This document shows, in pieces, positions 35,776 through 46,787 of a stretch of 64,000 bases of DNA. The translations under genes were made by a program, and so were the position numbers. The notes under the pieces were generated by a model. That model was not told the DNA's origin. It was given only the letters and a program-made list of their open reading frames with translations, and did not search any database. Origin of the DNA: Cunninghamella blakesleeana (lineage: Eukaryota; Mucoromycota; Mucoromycetes; Mucorales; Cunninghamellaceae); the NCBI GenBank assembly GCA_017871115.1, contig JAFCIZ010000002.1, positions 2,625,501 through 2,689,500 on the forward strand. The letters run 5' to 3'. Every line of letters starts with the position of its first letter. Positions within the stretch are counted from its first letter, which is position 1.

Positions 35776-37626
35776 GTTCACATAGCCATTTACATAGTCA
35801 TCACTGGTAGAGCCATTCATATAACCATTCGCATAGCCATTCACATAACCATTCACATAACCATTCACATAACCATTTACATAACCATTCACATAACCAT
35901 TCACATACCCATTCACATACCCATTCACATACCCATTTACATACCCATTCACATACCCATTCACATACCCATTTACATAGCCATTTACATAGCCATTCAC
36001 ATAGCCATTCACATAACCATTTACATAACCATTCACATAGCCATTCACATAGCCATTTACATACCCATTTACATACCCATTTACATAACCATTTACATAG
36101 CCATTCACATACCCATTCACATACCCATTCACATATCCATTCACATATCCATTCACATACCCATTTACATAGCCATTCACATACCCATTTACATACCCAT
36201 TTACATAGCCATTCACATACCCATTTACATAGCCATTTACATATCCATTCACATACCCATTTACATATCCATTCACATAGCCATTCACATAGCCATTCAC
36301 ATACCCATTTACATACCCATTTACATAGCCATTTACATACCCATTTACATACCCATTCACATACCCATTCACATAGCCATTCACATAACCATTTACATAA
36401 CCATTCACATAGCCATTCACATAGCCATTTACATACCCATTTACATACCCATTTACATAACCATTTACATAGCCATTCACATACCCATTCACATACCCAT
36501 TCACATATCCATTCACATATCCATTCACATACCCATTTACATAGCCATTCACATACCCATTTACATACCCATTTACATAGCCATTCACATACCCATTTAC
36601 ATAGCCATTTACATATCCATTCACATACCCATTTACATATCCATTCACATAGCCATTCACATAGCCATTCACATACCCATTCACATACCCATTTACATAG
36701 CCATTTACATAGCCATTTACATACCCATTCACATACCCATTCACATACCCATTTACATACCCATTTACATACCCATTTACATACCCATTCACATACCCAT
36801 TTACATACCCATTCACATAGCCATTCACATAACCAATCCATTCACATAGCCATTCACATAGCCATTCACATACCCATTCACATAGCCATTTACATACCCA
36901 TTTACATACCCATTTACATACCCATTTACATACCCATTCACATACCCATTCACATATCCATTCACATATCCATTCACATACCCATTTACATAGCCATTCA
37001 CATACCCATTTACATACCCATTTACATAGCCATTCACATACCCATTTACATAGCCATTTACATATCCATTCACATACCCATTTACATATCCATTCACATA
37101 ACCATTCACATAACCATTCACATACCCATTCACATAGCCATTCACATAAGCCATTCACATAGCCATTCACATAGCCATTCACATACCCATTCACATACCC
37201 ATTTACATACCCATTTACATACCCATTTACATACCCATTTACATACCCATTCACATACCCATTCACATACCCATTTACATACCCATTTACATACCCATTT
37301 ACATACCCATTCACATAGCCATTCACATACCCATTTACATAGCCATTCACATAGCCATTCACATAACCAATCCATTCACATAGCCATTCACATACCCATT
37401 CACATACCCATTCACATAGCCATTTACATACCCATTTACATACCCATTTACATACCCATTTACATACCCATTCACATAACCATTCACATATCCATTCACA
37501 TATCCATTCACATAACCATTCACATACCCATTTACATATCCATTTACATACCCATTTACATAACCAGCCCATTCACATACCCATTCACATACCCATTCAC
37601 ATAACCATTCACATAACCATTCACAT
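35776..37626. repeat. 12-bp minisatellite array, about 150 units
   Basis: Tandem units of the form CCATT(C/T)ACATA(N) fill about 1.85 kb. Only two positions vary in the core, six bases apart. A higher-order repeat of 372 bp (31 units) is visible: the variant pattern starting at 36011 recurs at 36383. Irregular units break the 12-bp phase: AACCAATCC (+5) near 36833 and 37368, ATAAGCC (+1) near 37147, and CCAGCCC (+5) near 37566. On the minus strand the units read GGN-TAT-GTR-AAT (Gly-Tyr-Val-Asn) in one frame and Trp-X-Cys-Glu/Lys in another, so long frames stay open; the third frame has ATG immediately followed by a stop in each unit. Degenerate units occur at the low-coordinate end. Confidence 0.95.
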
Positions 37627-38032
37627 TTTTTTTTATTTTATTTTTTTGTGTAATGATGTGTGATAAAATAATAAGAAGGAAAGGGAGGGAAGATATAATA
37701 AAAAATGTTTTACTGCTAATATTATAAAATTTTATCAGGATGATAATTGAGAGTTATATATATTCTTTTTTTTTTGAGGAGAAATAAGGGATTTAAATAT
37801 ATTCAATTTTTTTTAATCTGACCAGGACAAAGGAGGATACGGATAATCATATTAAGAAAACACATATTTTTGATGATGTTGATAACGATGATAAATGTAA
37901 AATGTCAATATTAGTGAAGAAGATGACCGATTTAATTATTAAATAGTGAATACGAGGTAATGTAATGTGCGAGTATTGTTATTATTGTCAAGGTAGTGCA
38001 ATAGGCTTATGATGATGTTCTTAATAAAATAG
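37627..38032. other. Spacer between the minisatellite and the zinc-finger gene
   Basis: About 400 bp following the stop of the leftward zinc-finger gene. No gene or repeat seen besides short T runs and a GAT-rich patch near 37870. Confidence 0.5.
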
Positions 38033-39409
38033 CTAGTTTAAAAATAAAGATTTGATTGTATCATTTTGTTCAACAGTTATTTTTCCACAAGATTCTAGTT
38101 CTAATTGATGTATAACTTTTTGTTGATTTAAAATATTAATATATAAATATGAAAGAAGTTCACAAAGAGGAAACCACCGATACCGTTCATCATAGTTTAA
38201 AGGTATTTTTGCAGTTCTGGGGAAGTAATAGTGGTAGTGTATTGGATTAACTTGATTTAAACATAATTCTGTTAGTGCAATACTATTTTCTGTTGATTGA
38301 ATGCCAAATAACTTTAATTTTTTCATAGTAGTAATGCTAGAATATGAATATTGATGTAAATAAGATTGGAATATGCCAATTAAATTATGAATTTGCTTAC
38401 ATGCATCATCGTTTGGGTGTTGAATATCTGCTACTTTTTCACCGGATGAACATTCCATTAGTATTATATTATTAGAATTCTTATCCATTCCTAATCCATC
38501 TACGTACTTTAACACTGTTGATTTATTTACTTCTTTTTCGCACCAATTAAAATAAATAATTTTTGTTTGTTTACTAAATGCTTCGAAAATAGGCACAATG
38601 TATTGTATCCAAAAAGTTCTTTCGTGTTTGCTATGGTGTTTAAATTCATACGTACAATTATTGGCATAAAATGTTAAAGCAAATTTTATTGCATTTAAAA
38701 AGTTAATTTCACATGTTTCCATCAATGCAGAATCATAGTTAAAGGTCCATAAAAAATGTGGGAGATTGATTAATGGCTGTTCAAGAGCATTATTTAAAAG
38801 TTCATATCCAACTGGATTATTTTTTTTTAAAGTTACAAGCTGACTTTGTTCTTCTTGTTGTTTTTGTATCAGTTCATGAAGTGTCGAGTCTAATTTACGG
38901 TTTCCAGCAACTACAATGGTAATAATAGTGGACAGTTGTTTTATAGTTGAAATATGAGGCTGGTTGATAACTGGTGATGACAATACAGTGGAAAACCTTA
39001 ATATACAGTTTTTACTATTAGCAATGGATACTTGTTGGGATTCATCGCTATTAACTGAACTGGATGTTTCTGAAGCTATTACTGAAGCATCCTCTCCTTC
39101 ATCTAATCTTCTTTTTTTAGTATGTTGAAAATGAGATGATTCCATATGCTCTTTTAAATCAACAATATTAGCTGTGTGAAACCAGCAGGAGGGGCAACCA
39201 TTATGTATTTGTATATCATTATCCATTTTAGATGTTACATAGTGAATATAAGCAAAATCATCATTTGGTGGTCGTCTTTCGCGTGTTTGTCTTGAGGAAA
39301 ATGAAAGCTTATGGATTTTTAACATATGAGCAAGTAACTTAGTTGCTTGAGAGTATGTTTTACTATTACATTTATAACAAATATAGCGAACACAAACTGT
39401 GATTGCCAT
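38033..39409 (-). CDS. Unrecognised protein with two N-terminal C2H2-like fingers
   Basis: Single exon, 458 aa; I do not recognise the family with certainty. Two zinc-finger-like units are seen: C11-x2-C14-x13-H28-x4-H33 and C72-x2-C75-x12-H88-x4-H93. A basic/acidic, Ser-rich stretch (about 96-130) follows, perhaps a linker with a nuclear signal (KKRR). The C-terminal 300 residues look globular and mostly helical. They include FWIQYIVPIFEAF and then YVDGLGMDKNSNNIILMEC, with an Asp304-Gly and Glu319 in a beta-strand-like context and a Lys325, faintly like a PD-(D/E)xK nuclease core. It has no introns, unlike most neighbours, and sits next to the minisatellite between two palindromes. A mobile-element-derived or lineage-specific gene is possible. 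Confidence 0.6.
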   Translation of the reverse strand: MAITVCVRYICYKCNSKTYSQATKLLAHMLKIHKLSFSSRQTRERRPPNDDFAYIHYVTSKMDNDIQIHNGCPSCWFHTANIVDLKEHMESSHFQHTKKRRLDEGEDASVIASETSSSVNSDESQQVSIANSKNCILRFSTVLSSPVINQPHISTIKQLSTIITIVVAGNRKLDSTLHELIQKQQEEQSQLVTLKKNNPVGYELLNNALEQPLINLPHFLWTFNYDSALMETCEINFLNAIKFALTFYANNCTYEFKHHSKHERTFWIQYIVPIFEAFSKQTKIIYFNWCEKEVNKSTVLKYVDGLGMDKNSNNIILMECSSGEKVADIQHPNDDACKQIHNLIGIFQSYLHQYSYSSITTMKKLKLFGIQSTENSIALTELCLNQVNPIHYHYYFPRTAKIPLNYDERYRWFPLCELLSYLYINILNQQKVIHQLELESCGKITVEQNDTIKSLFLN

Positions 39410-40169
39410 AGAAAAAAATAAAATAAAAAAAGTAAGATAAAAATAAAAAAATAAAAAAATAGAAAAATAAAAAAAATAGTTTTTAGAAATTCACTGCATA
39501 TATTTTTTTGTATTTTTGCAATCGCTCGATACTTTTAAAGAGCGCCGTCGAATTTAGATATGGCTAAAAAAATAATATAGTTATAGCGATTATTTTTTTT
39601 TTAAAAAAAAATAAAATCATATAAATTTATATGGTTTAAAAATGTACTAAACTTATTATTTTTTTTTTTTCCTATTATTATACTCGGAAAATTCTAACTT
39701 TTGTTATTTTTTTGTAAAGAAGTATAGATACCACAATTAGGACTCCACTAATAAATATATTCTTATTCGTTAACGAATTTTAACAAATAAAAATTAACAT
39801 ATTTTTTATTTCTCATCCAATGCATAAAATACAACGAAACATTTGAATGAGATTGTACGATATGAAGAGAAAATATACTGAGAGGATGTCTTTTATTAAT
39901 CAATAAAAACTGCTTTTTATTGTATTTCTATTCCTTTTAGTAATAAGATTTATATGTAATAAGAAATAAGAAAAATTGAAAGGGAGCGAATATATATATA
40001 TATATATATATATATTTGAGTTAGTATTACTTTTTGAAAAAAAAAAAAAAATAGAGAAATAATAATAAAATGAAAGTAAGGCAATGGTAGTATATAATAA
40101 AGTGTTTATTTATATGTATTAAAAAAATGTTTAGATAAAAGTTTTATAAAGTATTATAAAAAAATTAAA
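39410..40169. other. Intergenic region upstream of the zinc-finger gene
   Basis: Contains the right palindrome (39523-39544), about 115 bp before the zinc-finger start codon, and a TA run near 39991-40015. No gene seen. Confidence 0.5.
39523..39544. repeat. 22-bp palindromic element, right copy
   Basis: CGCTC-N12-GAGCG with the shared core ACTTTTAAA; a direct copy of 35735-35756, 3788 bp away. It could be a promoter site of the zinc-finger gene or one end of a mobile unit. Confidence 0.55.
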
Positions 40170-42446
40170 CTACATAACGGTACAAGTAGAATCGGCGGCG
40201 TTTGAAGCTTTATTTTTATTTTCTTGATTCTTTTTTTCGACTTTAACTTTTTCTTCTTCTTCCTTACTATGTTTTATTTTCTGATCATCTTTATTTTGTT
40301 CTTGTTGTTGTTGTTGTTCATACTGTTTTCTACTTTTGTTAATTCTATTTGATATTTTTTGTTGCTGCAATAACCATTCTTGTTGTTCCTCCTTTGACAA
40401 TAGACTATGCTTTGCACCAGCATGACCTAAAACAGCAGCACGCAGCAACCATTTTTTAGCTTTCTCTACATCTTGTTTTACACCGATACCACGTTCTAAG
40501 AATATAGCCACGGCATAATGAGCTTTTGCTACAGTCCATTGTTCAGTTGCTTGTACCATAGTAATGGCTGCGCGTCTTGCCCATAAATAAGCTTCTTTAT
40601 CTGATGCTATTAACACGCCCTTTGTAGTGGATCCTGTTAAATACCAGCCAGATAAAGCCAAACACCCTTCAGGATTACCTTGTTCAGCTGCCCTTGCATA
40701 CCAATAAATAGATAAAGCATCGTCCATTGCTACCCACTGGCCATGTTCATAACAATGCCCTAACTGGACTTGACTTGGAATATATCCACTTTGTGCTGCT
40801 TGTTGTAATAATTCCAATGCATATACTGGATCAGCTATTAAACTTGTTGCATCACCTACTTCACCAGTTAATTGGATCATAGCTAATGCGTGAAGCGCAT
40901 GTGATGATTGATAGGATGGATTTAATGTAATAGATGACGATGAGGATAAATGGTCTAAAATAGAGGGTGAAGTATAATCGTGTAACATATCTTGTTGAAT
41001 GGAGGTATTGGTTGAAGATGACGAAGAAGTTGCAGATGCTGATGATGATAAAGTTATATTTTTGTGATTGCTATTCGAATGGTGATTTGTAGAAGACGAC
41101 GATGATGTATTGGTTAGATCAGTCAACATAGATAAAGGTCTAGATGCATTATTATTAGTTTTAATGGATGACGGTAGTGAAGATTCAATTTGATGGTGAC
41201 TTGCAGCCCTTTGTAGCCAACTAATTGCTTCCCGAGGCATAGGCGTTGTTTGATAATAACCACGTAAGAGAATGATTCCTAATTTATACATGCTACCAAC
41301 ATGTGCTAAATGGGCAGCTTTACGATAAAATACTAATGCACGTTGACCATCTTGACGAGTACCAATCCCAAGTTCATGACAAACAGCAGTGCGATAAGTG
41401 GCTTCAGGATGTGATTGCTTAGATGCTTGGACATACCATTGAAATGCTTTACTATGATCTTCAGTTAATCCTAGTAATCCCATACCATAACAATTAGCTA
41501 AAATATATTGTGCTTCACTATCACCACCTTTTCCTAAACTTTGGCCACCACTTAATTTTTTTAATAAACGAAGACATTCCAGCATCATGGTTTTTCTGAT
41601 TTTATTTCTTTCTGGCGAAGGTACCAACGACTCTTGTTGTTTTATCGCGGCCGTTGCTGTTGGTTTGGCTGTAGTGGTAATATTAGTTGCTTTGTTTTTA
41701 TTTTGTTGATAAAGTAATTTGTTTTTTGTTTTTTCCTGAATACGATCAGAATCATCTATACTAAGTGTTAATAATAATCTTTGGCATAATTTTAATTTTG
41801 CATTAGGGTCTTTAGATGTTTTAGCAAGTTCACACCATTCATAAATACGATCAACAGATTCTGGCCATGGGAAGGGGTGGATAATAGTATTGGATTTTGG
41901 ATTGGATTGAAGAAACGATATAGAAGAGGATGAAAATCTGGATGTATAATTTAAATAAGATAATGATGACGACGACGACGAAGTGGATGAAGGATAATCT
42001 GACACAACATCCTTATGACTATCAACCCTATGAATTGATGATGTTTGGCTTGATGTAGTAACACTATCTTTATTGGAATCTGTGGATAAACTTAAATCAC
42101 TATGTGATGCTGCTATTGGTAAGGAATGGAATACTGCTGTTGCTGTTATATTAGATTTATCTAACTGTTGTTGATGGTGGTTATCTCCGCTATATTCATT
42201 TTGACGATAAATACCAGAAAATTCATCATAATACCATTGGTTGATATCAGTGTTTTGTGACAAATATTTATAATCTTCAGTTATATAAGTAAACCCTTCT
42301 ATCCCACCATCTTGTTGAATATGTTGAATATCATTTTTTATCTCTGTCATACTTGGCTGCTGTTGATTATTAGTATGGTTGGATTCTTTTACTTTTGATG
42401 TGCTCTCTGGATTCATACATATGGTTTGATGTTGTACATCTGTCAT
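40170..42446 (-). CDS. Sel1-repeat protein with CAAX end, Skt5/Chs4-like chitin synthase activator
   Basis: Single exon, 758 aa. After a Ser/Gln/His-rich N-terminus come Sel1-like repeats from about residue 300, such as AQYILANCYGMGLLGLTEDH, ATYRTAVCHELGIGTRQDGQ and SMYKLGIILLRGYY. A low-complexity Ser/Asn insert of about 90 residues interrupts them before further repeats (QVQLGHCYEHGQWVAMDDAL, AHYAVAIFLERGIGVKQDVE). The protein ends with a Lys/Glu/Gln-rich coiled stretch and Cys-Thr-Val-Met, a CAAX prenylation signal. Sel1 repeats plus CAAX is the layout of yeast Chs4/Skt5, which activates chitin synthase III at the bud neck; targeting of a chitin synthase to the membrane is inferred here. 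The N-terminal block NQWYYDEFSGIY is a distinct conserved-looking segment. Confidence 0.8.
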   Translation of the reverse strand: MTDVQHQTICMNPESTSKVKESNHTNNQQQPSMTEIKNDIQHIQQDGGIEGFTYITEDYKYLSQNTDINQWYYDEFSGIYRQNEYSGDNHHQQQLDKSNITATAVFHSLPIAASHSDLSLSTDSNKDSVTTSSQTSSIHRVDSHKDVVSDYPSSTSSSSSSLSYLNYTSRFSSSSISFLQSNPKSNTIIHPFPWPESVDRIYEWCELAKTSKDPNAKLKLCQRLLLTLSIDDSDRIQEKTKNKLLYQQNKNKATNITTTAKPTATAAIKQQESLVPSPERNKIRKTMMLECLRLLKKLSGGQSLGKGGDSEAQYILANCYGMGLLGLTEDHSKAFQWYVQASKQSHPEATYRTAVCHELGIGTRQDGQRALVFYRKAAHLAHVGSMYKLGIILLRGYYQTTPMPREAISWLQRAASHHQIESSLPSSIKTNNNASRPLSMLTDLTNTSSSSSTNHHSNSNHKNITLSSSASATSSSSSTNTSIQQDMLHDYTSPSILDHLSSSSSITLNPSYQSSHALHALAMIQLTGEVGDATSLIADPVYALELLQQAAQSGYIPSQVQLGHCYEHGQWVAMDDALSIYWYARAAEQGNPEGCLALSGWYLTGSTTKGVLIASDKEAYLWARRAAITMVQATEQWTVAKAHYAVAIFLERGIGVKQDVEKAKKWLLRAAVLGHAGAKHSLLSKEEQQEWLLQQQKISNRINKSRKQYEQQQQQEQNKDDQKIKHSKEEEEKVKVEKKNQENKNKASNAADSTCTVM

Positions 42447-43221
42447 TATTCTATATATGTATATATAGATATAATTTTATCCAATCGTATAAAATAAAAG
42501 GGGAATATCAAATATATATAGTTAAATATATATAAAGGAATTACAATTATAAAAAAAATAAAAAATTATATAAATAGGTTAGTATGTATTAAATATACTA
42601 ATAAATAAATAAAAGAGAAAAATGGGAGAAATAAAGAAGGAAGAAAAATGAAAAAAAAAAAATAAAATAAAAATTGAAAAAAAAATAAAAAATAAAAGTA
42701 AATGTTTGTTATCTACACTAGATTATAATAAAGTTTTGAAAATGATGAAAGAAATCGACGTAATTGGAGCCTCTTTTTTTTTTTTTCTATTGCTTATTGA
42801 AACAAAGTGATTATATTATATCAGGAAAAAACAAAATGAAAAAGAAACAAGTTGACATGATATAAAAAATAGTGAAATTTTAGGAATAAATAAACAATTG
42901 TTTTTGAAAAGTAGAGTTAATCCGAATGTAATCATGATGTATAAACAAAAAAAAATGCGTAAAAAAATAAAAGTAATACAAATTTCCGAGATTCTTATTC
43001 TTTTCCATTTATAATAATCATGTTTATTATAAGTAACGTTGGTATATGTAAAGTTTATATAATTATATACATATATATATATTAAATTAAATTAAGCTAA
43101 ATTATAATTAAACTATACAATGAAGAAAAAGGGTAGAAAAACGAAAAAATTGGTGATAATAATTTACTGATAAATTAAATAAAAAAACCGCTGTACTCTA
43201 AAATATTTCTTTTTCTTTTTT
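42447..43221. other. Intergenic region upstream of the Skt5-like gene
   Basis: About 770 bp, A-rich on the plus strand (pyrimidine-rich on the coding strand just before the start). No gene seen. Confidence 0.5.
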
Positions 43222-45062
43222 TTAAATGGATTGATAATTGTTGGATATATTATTGTTTTCGGGTATATTTTCCTTTTCTTTGCTTTCACGTAATGCTGCC
43301 ATATTTACTGTAACAAAACCGATAATTACTAACACTGCACCAATAATATATTGTAAAGGAGGGTTGAATTGTTTAAATACTATATCACCAAATAATGCCA
43401 AAGGAATCTATAAAAATAAGATAAAAAAAACATTGGTATAAATATATATATGAAAAAATAAAGTGATAAAAATAATAGTAATAATACATAGTATTAATAA
43501 TAAATATTAATAAATTACCGTTAATGATATACCCAATGTTACAACTAAAGGAGAAGTCATTAACATAGCCACAAGCCAAAGATAGTCCGAGACAAAGGTG
43601 CCAACAAATGCATTAAGAATAACCATGATCCATATAGTCGGTGAAAAGGGCAGTTGAAAGGTTTCAATTCCAAGGAAATCTAAAATAGGAAATATAGGCC
43701 ATAAAAGGAGAACGTTGAAGGCACCAACAAATCCAAAAAAGAGAGGCATGTTGATTCTATCTTCATTACCAATTTTTAATTTTAATAAAGTTGTATAACA
43801 CCCATAAAAGATAGCTCCCAATAATGCTAATATATCCCCAATTAATGCTGATGAGATGGTTTTACTTGGATCCTCTAATTTTTGATCAGAATAAGATACT
43901 AATACTACACCAACGAAACTGTAAGTAATAATAATAAAAATAAAGTGTGAAAAAAAAAATTTTTTTTTTTTTTGTTCAGTTTTTCTATAAGCGTTTGAAT
44001 AAGAGAGTTCTGACTCTAAAATGCCTTTTTTTCTTTCATTTATGATTGTTTGTTTACCTTATACATACTGATATTAATTTAATTAAATTGATTTTTTCTA
44101 CATTAAACATAGCACCAATTCCAAGTGTAAATAATCCTATATGTAATAACCAAAATTTAATGATGGTTTTTTAATATGATATTTTTAAAACTTATCTTTA
44201 TATTTCAGTTTTTTTTTTCATTCTCCTTTTTAAGTATATACGTATCAATACATTACCTGACATAGAAGCCAAAATTGTACTACTTCCAACACTAGTATAA
44301 GCTAAACTTGCATTAGTAGTATAGTTTGCAAAAAACCATAATATACAGAAGGCAAGACTTAATTTAATGGTTTCCAGAGTGCTAAGTTTATCAGATAGAT
44401 GAGATTTAGTTGTAGTTTCTAGCTCCGAGAGCTGCGGAATTAAAGAAAGTGAAATAAAAAAAATGAGATTTAAAATTGGCCAATCTATTTTGTTATATTC
44501 TATTGTGTTTGATTTAAATATCTATATAAACAATCCATGATGATACATTACCTGCCGTATAGATGATGATTCTGGTGTATTTAATAATCTAAATAATGAA
44601 TTAAAAATAATAAAATGAATAATTTAAGTAATTTTAAAATTATGAACATTTTTTTTCATATAATGGCGTGATAATCATCCAATCAATATGTATTTGCAAA
44701 AATAAAATAACTTACTTCGTAGTTTCTTCCGGAAATAATGGCTTCTTTTTAAACTGTTTAAATAAAAATGGTATTAGGTAAAACGAAAACGTTGCTGTGT
44801 TCAGATAAGTGACTAAGAAGGGTTTATTATATTTTAATTCACCAAATATGCTCTATAAAATTAATATATATAATTAGCATCTTTTTAACAATAAGAAAAC
44901 GTGGGGAACACATTTTTTTTATAAATAAAACAAGGGATCTATTTGCTTTCCATTTTTTTTTTAAAAAAAAAAACTTACATTCATAGCAAACGATGAAGAT
45001 ACCCATATAAATACAACACCTAATAACGCACATATCCCACCTATATAGCGCTGTTCTATCAT
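43222..45062 (-). CDS. SLC35F-type (DMT superfamily) membrane transporter
   Basis: Seven exons, in transcript order 44979-45062, 44716-44852, 44552-44588, 44257-44431, 44058-44136, 43519-43918 and 43222-43405 (the last start may be 43407), code 365 aa with about ten hydrophobic helices. Family landmarks are NYTTNASLAYTSVGSSTILAS in the first half and WLVAMLMTSPLVVTLGISLT and LALFGDIV in the second, as in human SLC35F5 and yeast Thi74/YML018c-type proteins. The substrate is not established for the fungal members; thiamine-related or nucleotide-sugar-like cargo has been proposed. The protein ends in a short polar tail rich in Asn and Glu. It lies downstream of nothing co-oriented except the Skt5-like gene, with no sign of shared function. 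Confidence 0.8.
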
Positions 45063-45090
45063 TGCTGATTATATTTTTATTTGAATTTAT

Positions 45091-45127
<37 letters not shown>

Positions 45128-46009
45128 ATCTCTGTAATTATATTATGTAAGAATAAAAAATTGAGGAGAAAGAGATTCAAAAAAAAAAAGTTGGAAGAAA
45201 AAAAATTTATCTTTTTTTTAAAACGCCGGTATTTTTTTGTGATAGAAAAAAAGTTTACAAGTCAAAGAATGGTAATATTTTCTTTATCTGATAATTAACC
45301 ACTGGTAGTCATTACTTTTCATCATTACTATTTATTAATTAGTCATTATTTTATATTATTAAGCAACTGTGCTAAATATAATGATTAGCTTATATGATGA
45401 AGCGTTTTATTGTTGTTATTATTATTATTATCTCTCTCCTTAAAATTTAATTAATGTCTATAAAATAAAATATACATATCAGTTTAATTTTAGTGATACG
45501 TAGAAAGTAGTTGTGTTATTGTTGAAGATGATAATAAAGATCCCCTAGAAAAACCATAAAAACTTGAATAAAATGAAATATTATATACTATTTCAAGCAA
45601 TCAAAAGATAAGTATACCTATCAATATAGCTATAATTTAGATATCATTTAGGCTAGGTTGATATATAGATATATGTATAATACTACAGATACTTAACAAT
45701 TGTATGTAAATATAAAAAATAAGTAATATCAAAATAAAATCACAGTAACATCGAGAAAAAAAAAAATGCTACATAACATTTCAAATTATCTCAGAATAGT
45801 TTATTTTTTTGTACGAAAGATATTTGATGTTTACAAGCATTTAAATACAAAAATGAATATGGTTAGAGTTTTTTTAAAATAATTAAAAATCAGATGTTTT
45901 AAATTTGAACAAAAAATTTTCCCTTTTTTTCCTCTTAATTCTTTTATTATATATAATTTTTATTATCAATTAATATACCTCTATTTAAAAAGTAGTTAAA
46001 ATATCTAAA
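45063..46009. promoter_or_regulatory. Divergent promoter region between the SLC35F-like and HP1 genes
   Basis: About 950 bp without a recognisable gene. A TA run (45091-45130) follows the leftward start, and a T/C-rich tract (45910-45950) precedes the HP1 start. Confidence 0.45.
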
Positions 46010-46756
46010 ATGAGTGAAGAATATGAAGTTGAGAAGATTATAGATCATAGAGAAGTTAGAAGCAATGTAAATAGAGTGTTCATTTTTTACAATATTTTAT
46101 TATTATTCATTTTATATAAATATTACATGCATATATAAAAAGTAGATCTAACGAGTAAAATATAAAACTATTATATTTTTATATTTTTTTACATGCATAT
46201 ATATAGGGCAGAAAAATAAATCAATATTTAATAAAGTGGAAAGGGTACAGCAGTGCGGATAACTCTTGGCAGGCAGAAGATACTTTGTAAATTAACAAAA
46301 TAACCATCGAAATGAAAATAAATAAATAGTTTATTGAAATGGATTTCTTATACAATGTCATTTTGCTTTTGTTTTTTAATTTACTTTTATTATATATTTA
46401 TAGAAATGCAGATGAGTTACTTCATGAGTTTTGGAGTACAAGACCAATAGCAGCTAAACCAACTAAAAAAAGAGCCGTAAAAAGAAAAAAAGCGACAATT
46501 ACTCCTAGGTCAACCAAGGATAGAAAAAAAGAAATAACACCACTGCCCGAGATCAAAATTGAAGACGAAGAAAAGCATAATTCTGAAAGTTTCATGAATC
46601 TTCCGCTTGCTAATAATATTATAAATAATAATGCTACAACTTTCATCCCTACAAAAAATGATACCAATAAAATACAGCCAGAAGATGATATTATGGATTA
46701 TATGCAAAATAAAAATAATAATGGCAATATGATCACTAATAATAATAATAATAATA

Positions 46757-46787
<31 letters not shown>

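Noticed and set aside
35725..37572. A 615-residue open frame of WxCE/K and GYVN repeats on the minus strand
   Set aside because: It stays open because a 12-bp repeat without stops in two frames can run through phase breaks. No promoter, unique N-terminus or splice structure supports it, so it is listed as a repeat and the coding question is left as a finding.
35776..37626. CRISPR-like tandem repeat
   Set aside because: Units are contiguous 12-mers without spacers, in a eukaryotic genome; it is a minisatellite.
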